From: Verrucosispora sioxanthis
GTDB taxonomy: Bacteria; Actinomycetota; Actinomycetes; Mycobacteriales; Micromonosporaceae
Length of the DNA stretch: 64,000 nt
Reading direction: 5' to 3'
NCBI RefSeq assembly: GCF_010560025.1
Contig: NZ_SAIY01000005.1
Coordinates: 186,001-250,000 of the forward strand
Position numbers and translations under genes: made by a program. The notes beneath the pieces were generated by a model. It had not been told where the DNA came from. It saw only the letters and a program-made list of their open reading frames with translations, and did no database searches. Below are positions 1 through 8,917 of the stretch, piece after piece; within the stretch, counting starts at the first letter, position 1, and the number at the start of each line of letters is the position of its first letter.

Positions 1-1
1 C

Positions 2-283
2 TCCGACGGGCTACCCACAGACGACTGGCAGGGTCCGCTGACCGCATTGCTCGGCACCCGGTGGGGTGCCCGGGCGCTGCGGCTGGCCATCGGGATCGGC
101 GTCGATCGGACCTCGGAGGCCGACGAGGTGTTGGCCCAGTTCAGCACTCCCGGCACCGACGTGCTGCGGAGCGACCAGGTGCACGAGATCCCGGCGCAGT
201 TCCGGTGGGTGACCGCGACGGTGACCGAACAGCTGCACCAGCGCACCGCACCGAGAGCCGTCCGGTTGGAGGATCTGGATTGA
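2..283 (+). CDS. C-terminal end of a TerY-like von Willebrand factor A protein (partial, 5' end outside window)
   Basis: The frame is open from base 2 to the TGA at 281-283 and encodes about 93 residues. It begins with SDGLPTDDW, the pattern found in TerY-type vWA proteins just after the last strand of the metal-binding fold, and continues with a segment on chlorides-of-strand type FxxxGTxVLR and IPxxFRWVT. Such proteins usually sit beside a PP2C phosphatase and a kinase and act in the cytoplasm as a metal-dependent scaffold. The kinase starts 2 bases downstream, which supports the call. The metal-binding MIDAS residues lie outside the window, so the exact subfamily is inferred from the tail and the neighbour. 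Confidence 0.6.
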   Translation, partial: SDGLPTDDWQGPLTALLGTRWGARALRLAIGIGVDRTSEADEVLAQFSTPGTDVLRSDQVHEIPAQFRWVTATVTEQLHQRTAPRAVRLEDLD

Positions 284-285
284 GC

Positions 286-1662
286 ATGCAAGGCGCTGCG
301 TGGCCGAGCAGTGTCCGGGCCGCGAGCAACAACCTGCACCTCGATCTCCTGCTCGACAACCAGTTGGGAAGCGGCAGCGAAGGGGCGGTCTTCCGCACCC
401 GGTACGGCGGCCTGGCTGTGAAGCTGTGCGCCTCCGACGAATCCAGCCGGGATCGGATGGCCGAGCTCTTCGCCCGCCTCCGGTGGCTGCCACTGGACGG
501 CATTCCCCTCTGCCGCCCGCTGGAGCAACTGGCGCCGCCGCATGTCGGCTACGTCATGGAGCTGTTGGAGGACATGGTTCCGCTGCGGGAGCTGTGCGAC
601 CCGCCGCAGCAGGACGAAGACGCATGGTACCTGGGCGGTGGTGGCCTACGCCGCCGGCTCGTCCTGCTCGCCCGGTGCGCCGGTGTCCTCGCCACCCTGC
701 ACGATCGGGGAATCGTCTACAGCGATGTCTCTCCGGGAAACGTGCTGGTCTCCTCCGACCTCGGATACGACGAAGTCCGGCTGATCGACGCGGACAACCT
801 GCAGACCGAGAGCAGTACGGCGGCCCGCCGGCTCGGAACGCCCTTCTACACCGCACCGGAGCTCCTGCGCGGGCAGAGCGGCAACACCGTCTTCAGCGAC
901 GTCTACTCGTTCGCCGTGCTCGCGTACGAGGTCCTGACCATGAATCACCCGCTGATCGGCGACTACGTCAACGAGGGCGAGGTCGAGCTGGAGGACGACG
1001 CCCAGCGCGGGCTGGTGCCGTGGATCGACCACTGCACCGACGATCGCAACAGGACCCGGTTCGGCTACCCGGCCGACCGGGTGCTCACCCGGCGCCTGCG
1101 AGATCTGTTCCGACGTACCTTCGAGGATGGGATGACCGACCCGTGGGCACGCCCCGGCGCCGGGGAGTGGGCGGCGGCCCTGCACGCCGCCGCCGACCGC
1201 TGCCTGGTCTGCCCGTGCGGCCAGAGCTTCCTCGCCGCGCACCCCACCTGCCCGTGGTGCTCGGCCGCCCGCCCGCCCGCGCTGACGGTCACCGTGCTCG
1301 AACAGTTCTCACGCCTGACTGAAGGGCCACCACCGTTGCTCCCCCAGAACGACCTGACGCTGGTGCTGCAGGCGCACCGGCCGCTCCTGGTCACGAACCG
1401 CACGGCGGTACGACACCCGGAGGACCCAACCGTGGCGCTGCTCCGGATGGAGTGGGACGGTGGCGCCGAGGTCCGGGTGCGCAATTGTGGACGGTCGATG
1501 GTGCGCCGCGTGCCGCCGCAGGGCGGCAACGGCCTCCAGCTCATTCCCGGCTCCGCCGCGGTGGAGCACCTGCGCGCTCCGTGGTGGATCCACTTCGACA
1601 CCGAATTACGGCCACACCGGATCCTGGTCCTGCAGTCGGTCGAGGCGCCCGATGCGCGCTGA
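286..1662 (+). CDS. Ser/Thr protein kinase with C-terminal zinc ribbon (TerY-associated type)
   Basis: A 458-residue protein. It has a glycine loop LGSGSEGAVF near residues 28-37, the AVK lysine near residue 45, a catalytic loop written YSDVSPGN (about 145-152) and a metal-binding DAD in place of DFG (about 168-170), so it should phosphorylate proteins. After the kinase come a CxCx(n)CxxC zinc ribbon (residues about 306-325) and a C-terminal beta-rich domain. The ATG at 286 was chosen because it follows the vWA stop by 2 bases; the same frame is open further upstream but there it overlaps the vWA gene. The gene overlaps the helicase start by 11 bases, so it is an operon member. TerY-type triads pair a vWA protein, a phosphatase and such a kinase; the phosphatase is not visible here and may lie upstream. 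Confidence 0.85.
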   Translation: MQGAAWPSSVRAASNNLHLDLLLDNQLGSGSEGAVFRTRYGGLAVKLCASDESSRDRMAELFARLRWLPLDGIPLCRPLEQLAPPHVGYVMELLEDMVPLRELCDPPQQDEDAWYLGGGGLRRRLVLLARCAGVLATLHDRGIVYSDVSPGNVLVSSDLGYDEVRLIDADNLQTESSTAARRLGTPFYTAPELLRGQSGNTVFSDVYSFAVLAYEVLTMNHPLIGDYVNEGEVELEDDAQRGLVPWIDHCTDDRNRTRFGYPADRVLTRRLRDLFRRTFEDGMTDPWARPGAGEWAAALHAAADRCLVCPCGQSFLAAHPTCPWCSAARPPALTVTVLEQFSRLTEGPPPLLPQNDLTLVLQAHRPLLVTNRTAVRHPEDPTVALLRMEWDGGAEVRVRNCGRSMVRRVPPQGGNGLQLIPGSAAVEHLRAPWWIHFDTELRPHRILVLQSVEAPDAR

Positions 1663-4600
1663 CGAACTGACCGTGGGCGACACCCGGCTGATCCGCGTCC
1701 ACCCGGTGATGGGCGCCGTGGTACCGCCCTGGCTGAAGGCGCTCGCGGAGAAGGACCGCCAGGATCGCGAGATCGAGGTGCGCCTGCCCGCGGCGACGGC
1801 CGCTTACGACCTGGCGCTGCACCAAAGCCGCCAGCACGGCCCCCTCCGGGCCCAAGTGACGAATCCGGACGCCCGGGACTGGCTCGCCGCGGCCGGACAG
1901 ACCGTCGTGGCCTGGGTCGCCCACGCAACCGACCGCGAGGCGCACCTCCAGTGCCACGGCTTCGCCACTGCCGACCTCGGCCCGCAGGTGGAGATCGGCA
2001 TCGACGATCGAGTCGCCGGGCAAGTCCGCGTCGCCGCCCGAGCGCGCACCGCCGGCTTCAACGAGGTGCGGGACTGGCTGCGACAAGAGTTCTGCCTGCC
2101 CCCGCCGGCCGGGGGCGCGCGGGACCGGATCGTGCACAGCGGCGGGCCCCGCGACCAGCCCGCCGGGAGCGCGTTCACGCTGCACGGCACCCGCTGGATC
2201 GCCGACGTCGCGCTGGTCGGGAACGTACTCCGGATCACCCGCATGACCGGCGCGGACACCCGGAGGCGCGGCCGCTGGCACCGGCTGAGCGAGGTGGACG
2301 TACGGTTCGTCGACCGTGGCGCGGAAGCGGACGCATCGGAGGCGATCCGGGCCGCACTGCTCGGCCTCGAGTCCGACGGACGCACCTACCTCGACCTATG
2401 GCAGGCGTACAACAACATCGAGCGGGAGGCCCTGGTCGAGGAGGCCACTCGGCTGCGGTGGGCGAAGTTCCAGTCGTGCAAGGTCACCGCCCGAGGCGAC
2501 TGGCGATTCGAGCTCCATCCCGGCGACCGGGCCGCACGGTTCCTCGGCGCGGTGGACGCGTACCCGGGTCGGCTGGAACTGGAAGCGGCGGGCGACCTTC
2601 CCCCGGAGCTGGCGGAGGGACGCGGTCGCGCCGCCGTGGGAGTGCACGGCGAGGTCCGGGGTGTGGCGGTGGGAAACTGGACGGTGGACCTCGACGTCAC
2701 CGGAGACGAGCCGCCGCCCGTGACGGGCTACCTATTCCGCTCGCTGTCCGGCGACCGGTCCCGGTTACGGCGCCGGGACACCGCACGGGAGCGAATCGAG
2801 AGCGACCAGGCCGAACTGCCCGGCCTGCGGCTGCTCATCGAGGGACGCCCGCGGCCCGGCGCGCAGCCGCGCGTCGACCCGGCACACGACCGGGCGGTAG
2901 ACCGCGTCATCGGCGCGGCCGCCGGCGAGCGACCGACGGAGGTGCAGCGGGCCGCTCTCCGGATGGCACTGCGCACCCCCGACGTCCTCCTCGTGCAGGG
3001 ACCACCCGGCACCGGCAAGACCCGCTTCATCACCGATCTCCTGCGCTGCCTCGACGAGCTGGGCGACCGGGCGGTGGCGGTGAACCGGACGCTGCTCTCC
3101 AGCGTCCAACACGACGCGGTGGACAACGTGGCCCGCCGGGCCCGGCGGCTGGGCCTGCCGCCGACCCGGGTGAGCAACAAACCAGAACGGGACCGGCAGA
3201 ACACCCGACAGTGGCGGGACGAGACGGTGGCCGCGGTCGACCGCCACCTCGACCGGCACCGTCCCGAGGTGGCCGACTGGGACCGGGTGGTGCGGCTGCG
3301 TCAGCTCGCGGCCGCGTACAGCCAGCACCCCGTCGCCGGGCCCGATCTGACGAACCTGCTGACCGAGACGAAGCGGCTGGCCGGGGCGGAGTTGCCAGCC
3401 CGATTGCGGAGCCGGCTGGACCGGACGCTGGCGGAGCTGCAGGTGACCGGCACGCTCGGCCGGACGCTGACGGACGAGGAACGGGCCGCGGTGGCTCGGG
3501 TCGTCCGGTCGATCCGCGTCACCCCGGTCTCCTTCGCCGACGACGGCCCGGAGCGCGCGCGCAGCGCGCTCCGGCTGCTGACCGACGTGCTGGACGAGCC
3601 GGCCCGGGTCCTCCTGGAGCGGGCCGCCACCGAGGACGCGAACCAGCTGGCCCTCCTCCCCGATCTGGCGGACCTGCGGTTGGCGCTGCTCGACCGGCTG
3701 GCAGCGGCCACCGGCCTGCTCCACGCCCCACAGCACGACCCGGCCGTCGAGGATCTGCTGATCGAGGTCGCGGACGCGGTTCACCAGGTCCATGCCGCGT
3801 CCACCGACAGCACCGTCGAGGTGCTTCGCGCGTACCAAGACGACCTGCGGGAGGACCTCGACCTGGTGGAGCGGACCCTAGCCCGGTATAACGCGGTGCT
3901 CGCCTCGACCGTGCAGCACGCCGACTCCCGCGAGATGTCCCGGGTGCTCGACGCGCCGTTGCCGGTCTTCGACACCGTCGTCGTCGACGAAGCAGCCCGC
4001 GCCAACCCGCTCGACCTGATGATCCCGATGGCCTTCGCCCGCCGGCGGATCATCCTGGTCGGCGACCACAAGCAGCTCCCGCACATGCTGGAGCAGAAGG
4101 TGGAGCGGGAGCTGCGCCGCAATCGTTCACTCGACGGATCCGAGCTGTCCCAGAGCCTCTTCGAACGCTGGTTCGACCTCTTCGCGAGCGAGCGGCCCGC
4201 GGTGCGGACGGTCCGGCTCGACACCCAGTTCCGCATGCACCCCGCCCTGGGGCGGTTCGTCAGCTCGGTGTTCTACGGCGGCCCGGACGTGGTCCAGTCC
4301 CACCCCTCCACCCAGGAGCTGACCCACGACCTCAGACCCTGGTCCGGGAAGGTCGCGGGCTGGATCGACGTCCCGCTGAGGGCGGGTGCCGAGGAACGGA
4401 CCGGATTCAGCCGGACCCGGCGGGTGGAGGCGACCCGGCTGGTGCGGGAGCTGCGGGAGCTGGCCCACCGGGACCGGTCCCGGCAGCTCACCTTCGGCGT
4501 GATCACGTTCTACCGCGAGCAGCAGGTCCTGCTGGAGACCGAACTGGTCGACGCGGGCCTGGCCGTCCTGGACGACGAGGGAGGGTTCGCACCGGTACCG

Positions 4601-4963
4601 GCGATGGCCTACACCGCCGAGCCCGTCCCCCGACAGCGGCTCCGGGTGGGCACCGTCGACGCCTTTCAGGGCATGGAGTTCGACGTCGTTCTGCTGTCGG
4701 TGACCCGGAGCAGCCCTCCACCGAGGTCCGCCCTCGACCCCGCCGAGGCCGTCCGGCGGTACGGGCACCTGCTTAGCGACAGCCGCATGTGCGTGGCGAT
4801 GAGCCGACAACGCCGGTTGCTCATCGCGGTGGGTGATGCCGCGATGGCGGAACGTTCGGCGACGCCGGAGGCGCCGGGACGTCCAGGCCGGTCGGTGGCC
4901 GAGGGGCTGGTGGCGTTCCGGGAACTCTGCGAGGGGGTGGACGGTGGCGGGATTCGGCGTTGA
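1652..4963 (+). CDS. Superfamily 1 (UPF1/AAA_11-AAA_12 type) DNA/RNA helicase
   Basis: A 1103-residue protein. About 440 N-terminal residues have no motif I can name. The helicase core follows: Walker A GPPGTGKT (about residue 450), an insert of some 300 residues, Walker B DEAA (about 778), motif III GDHKQLP (about 804), the motif with DTQFRMHP, and motif V/VI VDAFQGMEFD with a terminal MSRQR. These are the hallmarks of SF1 helicases that unwind nucleic acid with ATP. The start ATG at 1652 overlaps the kinase stop; the open frame extends to 1460 but lies within the kinase. The long helical insert between motifs I and II is typical of defence-linked SF1 helicases. It probably supplies the nucleic-acid processing arm of this operon. 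Confidence 0.85.
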   Translation: MRADELTVGDTRLIRVHPVMGAVVPPWLKALAEKDRQDREIEVRLPAATAAYDLALHQSRQHGPLRAQVTNPDARDWLAAAGQTVVAWVAHATDREAHLQCHGFATADLGPQVEIGIDDRVAGQVRVAARARTAGFNEVRDWLRQEFCLPPPAGGARDRIVHSGGPRDQPAGSAFTLHGTRWIADVALVGNVLRITRMTGADTRRRGRWHRLSEVDVRFVDRGAEADASEAIRAALLGLESDGRTYLDLWQAYNNIEREALVEEATRLRWAKFQSCKVTARGDWRFELHPGDRAARFLGAVDAYPGRLELEAAGDLPPELAEGRGRAAVGVHGEVRGVAVGNWTVDLDVTGDEPPPVTGYLFRSLSGDRSRLRRRDTARERIESDQAELPGLRLLIEGRPRPGAQPRVDPAHDRAVDRVIGAAAGERPTEVQRAALRMALRTPDVLLVQGPPGTGKTRFITDLLRCLDELGDRAVAVNRTLLSSVQHDAVDNVARRARRLGLPPTRVSNKPERDRQNTRQWRDETVAAVDRHLDRHRPEVADWDRVVRLRQLAAAYSQHPVAGPDLTNLLTETKRLAGAELPARLRSRLDRTLAELQVTGTLGRTLTDEERAAVARVVRSIRVTPVSFADDGPERARSALRLLTDVLDEPARVLLERAATEDANQLALLPDLADLRLALLDRLAAATGLLHAPQHDPAVEDLLIEVADAVHQVHAASTDSTVEVLRAYQDDLREDLDLVERTLARYNAVLASTVQHADSREMSRVLDAPLPVFDTVVVDEAARANPLDLMIPMAFARRRIILVGDHKQLPHMLEQKVERELRRNRSLDGSELSQSLFERWFDLFASERPAVRTVRLDTQFRMHPALGRFVSSVFYGGPDVVQSHPSTQELTHDLRPWSGKVAGWIDVPLRAGAEERTGFSRTRRVEATRLVRELRELAHRDRSRQLTFGVITFYREQQVLLETELVDAGLAVLDDEGGFAPVPAMAYTAEPVPRQRLRVGTVDAFQGMEFDVVLLSVTRSSPPPRSALDPAEAVRRYGHLLSDSRMCVAMSRQRRLLIAVGDAAMAERSATPEAPGRPGRSVAEGLVAFRELCEGVDGGGIRR

Positions 4964-6551
4964 CAGCCCAGTGGTCCTGCCGGACCACGTCCGGTACCGG
5001 GGCGACCAGCTCTGGCTGCTGTGGCCGGCCCTGCGGTACCGGGTGGTCGCACCGCTCGTGCACGAGGATCGGCTGAACGTCTTCCAGTCGGCGGTGCTCG
5101 GGCTGGCCCGGTCCGGGTACCGGGAGGCAGGCGAGATGGCGGCGCTGCTCGGTCTGCAGGGTGACCTGGTGGAGATGGTCCGGTCGGACCTGCGTGCGCT
5201 GTCCTACCTGGATCGGTACGGCGCGGTGACCGGCACCGGGCTGCAGGCCTTGCGGGACGGCTTCCCCGACCCGACCCGCACCATCACCACGTACGTCTAC
5301 CAGGACGTCACCACCGGATCGCTCTGGCCGGCGTCGACCCTGCAACCCCGGCTGGCGCAGGCCGACTGGCGGGCCCGACATCATGTCTCCCTGCAGCTGC
5401 GGACCGCCGGCGCGCCATTGCGGGTGACAGCCTTCCCGGTGCCGCCGGAGGGCTGGACGGATACCGACCCGCCCAGCCACGAGGAGGTCGTCGAGGCTGT
5501 CTCGCGTGGTGAGCGGGCCAAGCAGGAGCGGGGTCGGGCCCGGCGATGGGACCGCGCCGCACCGGAGCGGGTGGCCTCCCGCGTGGCGTTGATGACCTCG
5601 GGAGTGCCGGTGTGGATCCCGGTTCCACTCGTGTCGCACCAGCACGACGCGGCAAGTACGGAGACCGTGAGCTGGGACGCGTTCAGCCCGTTCACCGGCC
5701 GGTCCAGCACCTATCTGCGACGCCTAGTGGCGACCAGGTTGCAACAGGTCCCGGCGCTGCGCGAGCAGGTCGAACGGTTCGTCGGCCGGCGCAGCGAAGC
5801 GGTGGTGCTGGAGTACGACCGGCTCGACATCGCCCTGCGCCGGCGGATCGGTGAACTCCTGGAGGACCGCTTCACCGGTCTGGTCCGGGAGCACCGCGAT
5901 CTCTTCGAACTGCTGACCCTGCTGGAACGGGACATCGGCCGGGCCCGGCTGGCTGGGGACGGCTGCACCGAACTGGGCGATGCCGTCCGCAATGCCTGGC
6001 GCCTGCACGAGGTCGTCCTGCGCGACATCGTGGCCCGGCATCCGCCACCGGCGAACGCACCCGAGCTGGACCGGTCCCTGTCCCAGTTCTCCGGTCAGCT
6101 CGGACGCTGCTGCCGTCGGCTCGGAATGCCCTTCGGTGAGCACCTCCGGGTGAGCAAGACCAAGCCGGACGACCTCCGCAACGCGATCCGTAGGCCGGAG
6201 CGGGCCAACACGCCCGCGTTGCTCGCCGCAGTGCTGGTCTCGGGCGCTCACGGTGGGCCGGACCATCCCGTCCGACGACTGGCCGAGGTCCGCCCGAACC
6301 TGCTCACAGAGCTGACCCGCCTGTCGGCCGACCGGAACAGGGGCGGCGCGCACGCCGAGGTGGTGCCGCTCAATCTCGACACCGGCGAGGCGGCCTGGGG
6401 GCTCGCCCAGCACACCTCGGCAGCGTACCTGGGCGTCGCCCTGCCCAATCTGTCCCGGCCTCCGCGAAAGGACAACCAAACCCATGGGGAAGAGCAAGTC
6501 CCGGTCGACGCCGTACCGCAACCTCGGGGCCCGGTCCCGGCCCCGCGCTGA
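4944..6551 (+). CDS. Uncharacterised winged-helix-like protein of the kinase/helicase operon
   Basis: A 535-residue protein that I do not recognise as a named family. The N-terminal 100 residues read as a helix-turn-helix (LARSGYREAGEMAALLGL followed by DLRALSYLDRYG), which suggests DNA or protein recognition. The middle and C-terminal parts are mainly helical and rich in Arg and Leu, with no catalytic motif and no membrane segment. GTG 4944 was chosen because it overlaps the helicase end by 20 bases and is preceded by a G-rich stretch. The 3' end overlaps the AAA+ gene by 68 bases, so translation of the operon is probably coupled. Its position between a helicase and an AAA+ protein suggests an adaptor or sensor subunit; this is inference. 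Confidence 0.65.
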   Translation: MAGFGVDSPVVLPDHVRYRGDQLWLLWPALRYRVVAPLVHEDRLNVFQSAVLGLARSGYREAGEMAALLGLQGDLVEMVRSDLRALSYLDRYGAVTGTGLQALRDGFPDPTRTITTYVYQDVTTGSLWPASTLQPRLAQADWRARHHVSLQLRTAGAPLRVTAFPVPPEGWTDTDPPSHEEVVEAVSRGERAKQERGRARRWDRAAPERVASRVALMTSGVPVWIPVPLVSHQHDAASTETVSWDAFSPFTGRSSTYLRRLVATRLQQVPALREQVERFVGRRSEAVVLEYDRLDIALRRRIGELLEDRFTGLVREHRDLFELLTLLERDIGRARLAGDGCTELGDAVRNAWRLHEVVLRDIVARHPPPANAPELDRSLSQFSGQLGRCCRRLGMPFGEHLRVSKTKPDDLRNAIRRPERANTPALLAAVLVSGAHGGPDHPVRRLAEVRPNLLTELTRLSADRNRGGAHAEVVPLNLDTGEAAWGLAQHTSAAYLGVALPNLSRPPRKDNQTHGEEQVPVDAVPQPRGPVPAPR

Positions 6552-8916
6552 CGAGGTCCAAGCCGATCTGGCGCTCGCCGCGCGCCGCGCGGAGGACGGC
6601 TCCGAACTCGTCGAGGCGCTGACCACCGAGGCCCTGACGCCCACGCAGCGGTCCCCGGAGGAGGTGCTGACCACCTACGACAAACTCACCCTGCAGATCG
6701 AGGAGTACCGGCGCTGTGCCCTGGCCGCCACGGCGCGGGAGGAGGCGGCACGGACCCGCGAGGAAGCGGCACGGGCGCGGGAGGAGGCGGCACGGGCGCG
6801 GGAGGAGGCGGTCGAGGCGGACCGGCAGCGCATCCGGACAGACCTGAACCTCGCGGCACAGGCCCAGGCCGAGGCGGAGGAGATCCGTGGCCAGCTGGCC
6901 CAGGCGGAGGCCCGGCTCGACGAACGGGATGCGCATCTGCGGGACCAGGAAAAGGCGGCCGAGGCGGGCTTCGTGGCGGAGGCGGAGCGAGCCCGGGCGG
7001 CGCTCGACGCGGAACTGGCGGAGCTGCGACGGGCCGCGTCGGCGGAGGTGGCCGCCGAGCGCGAGCGGTGGATGACGGAGCGGACCGAGGCGCTTGCCGA
7101 AATCGAGCAGACCCGGCGGGAACGGCTGGCCGACGCGGAACGCGTCCACGCCGAACTCGCCCAGGAACGCCAGCAGCTCACGACCCGAGCACAACAGCTC
7201 GACTACGACCAGGGCGCCCTGCGGGAACAGGAGATCCAGCTCGAGCGGCGGGAGCGCGACCTGGAGAGGGAAGTGACCGCGCGGGCCGCCGCGGAGGTGA
7301 CCGCACTCGACCGGGACCTGCAGATCCTCCGGATCCAGTACGCGGCGGCCCAGGAGGCGGTCGCCGACCTGCACCGCCGGCTGGCCGAACGGGAGCAGGT
7401 GCTACTCAAGATCGGCTCTTCGGATCCCGCTCACGTGCTGGACGAGATGGAACGGCTCCGCGTCCAGAACGCCGAACTGCGGGACAAGCTCGCCGCCCGG
7501 ATCGGCGACGAGGACCTAGATCGGCTCCGCTGGTTGGAGCAGCAGAACCGCGAGCTGAACACCGCACGCGAACAGCTCAGCTACGAACTCCAAGAACTCC
7601 GGGGCGCGGCCCTCGCCGACCGGATCAACAACTTGCAGGTGAAGCAACTCGCGGACGCCGAACGGCACTTCGAGGTCCTCACACGCGGGTACGAGGGGCG
7701 GATCGCGGAGTTGCGGTCGGCCATCGACGCCCTGTACCAGGACCGCCCCGACCCGGGTACGCCGCTTTTCCCCCGGTGCGTGGCGATGGACGACGACCCG
7801 GCGCTCGACGAGCCGGGCGAGGTGTCCGGCGACCTACCGGACCTGGCAGGGTTCGCCCGCTCGCTGCAGACGACGATGTTCGCCGAGCACGACCGCGCGT
7901 ATCGCCTGAACGACATCTGCGTACTGCTCGGCGGGCTGGCGATGAGCCGCCTGCATCTGTTGGAGGGGATGAGCGGCATCGGCAAGACGTCCCTGCCGAG
8001 GGCGCTGGCCGGCGCGCTCGGCACCGACTGCGCGGTGATCGAGGTGCAGGCCGGCTGGCGTGACCGCACCGACCTCTTCGGCCACCACAACACCTTTGAG
8101 CGACGGTTCGAGGAGACGGAGTTCCTGCAGGCGCTCTATCGAGCACAGACACCTCGGCACCGGGACCGGCCGTTCTTCATCGTGCTGGACGAGATGAACC
8201 TGTCCCGGCCCGAGCAGTACTTCTCGGTGCTCCTGTCGAAGCTGGAGAATGACGACGGGGTGCCGATCCAGCTGGTTACCCGCGGGGACGGCCGGGCGCC
8301 GCGCCAGCTGGTCGGCGGCACGAGCATCGTCTTGCCGCCCAATGTGTGGTTCATCGGCACCGCCAACCAGGACGAGTCCACGTTGGAGTTCGCCGACAAG
8401 ACGTACAACCGGGCGCACCTGATGGAGTTGCCGGCGCAGCGGCCCCGGCTAGACCGGAGGCCGGTGCCCGCCCTGCCGCCGTACGGGACGGACGCCCTGC
8501 GGCGGGCCTTTAAGCAGGCGCGACGGGCACATCGCGAGGACGAGAAGGCCGTCCTGGCGTTCGTCGAGTACCTCACCGGCGACCTCCAGGAGCACGGCCG
8601 GGCCCTCCTCGGCCCTCGCGTGGAGAAGCAGCTGCGCACGTTCACGCCGGTGGTGGTGGCGGCCCGGCAGGGTGACCCGACAGGCGAGCAGCCCGAGTAC
8701 GGCGACGCCGACCAGGACGGGCGGTCCCTTGCAGCCGACCACTTCCTGGCGATGAAGGTGCTCCGCACCGTCCGGGGCCGGTACGACGTCACTGTGACGG
8801 GCCTCGGCAAGCTGCGGGAGGCGATCCGCACGGCGTGGGACCTGCACAAGATGGCGGGTGAGCCGGTTCGCTGCGTCCGGTTGCTCGACGACGAAGTGCA
8901 CCGCCGGGAGAGCTGA
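6484..8916 (+). CDS. Coiled-coil protein with C-terminal McrB/MoxR-like AAA+ ATPase domain
   Basis: An 810-residue protein. Residues about 70-400 form a long charged coiled coil (runs of AREEA, LAEIEQTRRE, LERRERDLERE). The AAA+ module follows, with Walker A GMSGIGKTS (about 494) and Walker B IVLDEMNLSRPEQ (about 565); the DEMNLSR signature is characteristic of McrB-type GTP/ATPases and relatives. Sensor-1 is seen as FIGTANQDEST. McrB-like rings normally drive a nuclease partner, and the next gene has a McrC-like layout. The ATG overlaps the upstream gene by 68 bases; AAAGGA sits about 12 bases ahead. The coiled coil may be an assembly or length-sensing arm, which is inference. Confidence 0.8.
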   Translation: MGKSKSRSTPYRNLGARSRPRADEVQADLALAARRAEDGSELVEALTTEALTPTQRSPEEVLTTYDKLTLQIEEYRRCALAATAREEAARTREEAARAREEAARAREEAVEADRQRIRTDLNLAAQAQAEAEEIRGQLAQAEARLDERDAHLRDQEKAAEAGFVAEAERARAALDAELAELRRAASAEVAAERERWMTERTEALAEIEQTRRERLADAERVHAELAQERQQLTTRAQQLDYDQGALREQEIQLERRERDLEREVTARAAAEVTALDRDLQILRIQYAAAQEAVADLHRRLAEREQVLLKIGSSDPAHVLDEMERLRVQNAELRDKLAARIGDEDLDRLRWLEQQNRELNTAREQLSYELQELRGAALADRINNLQVKQLADAERHFEVLTRGYEGRIAELRSAIDALYQDRPDPGTPLFPRCVAMDDDPALDEPGEVSGDLPDLAGFARSLQTTMFAEHDRAYRLNDICVLLGGLAMSRLHLLEGMSGIGKTSLPRALAGALGTDCAVIEVQAGWRDRTDLFGHHNTFERRFEETEFLQALYRAQTPRHRDRPFFIVLDEMNLSRPEQYFSVLLSKLENDDGVPIQLVTRGDGRAPRQLVGGTSIVLPPNVWFIGTANQDESTLEFADKTYNRAHLMELPAQRPRLDRRPVPALPPYGTDALRRAFKQARRAHREDEKAVLAFVEYLTGDLQEHGRALLGPRVEKQLRTFTPVVVAARQGDPTGEQPEYGDADQDGRSLAADHFLAMKVLRTVRGRYDVTVTGLGKLREAIRTAWDLHKMAGEPVRCVRLLDDEVHRRES
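6727..6810 (+). repeat. In-frame 21-bp (heptad) tandem repeat inside the AAA+ coiled coil
   Basis: Two identical 21-bp units (6769-6789 and 6790-6810) are preceded by one near-copy (6748-6768) and a shorter divergent copy. Each unit encodes one coiled-coil heptad (ARAREEA), so copy number change would lengthen the coil without breaking the frame. Confidence 0.8.
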
Positions 8917-8917
8917 C

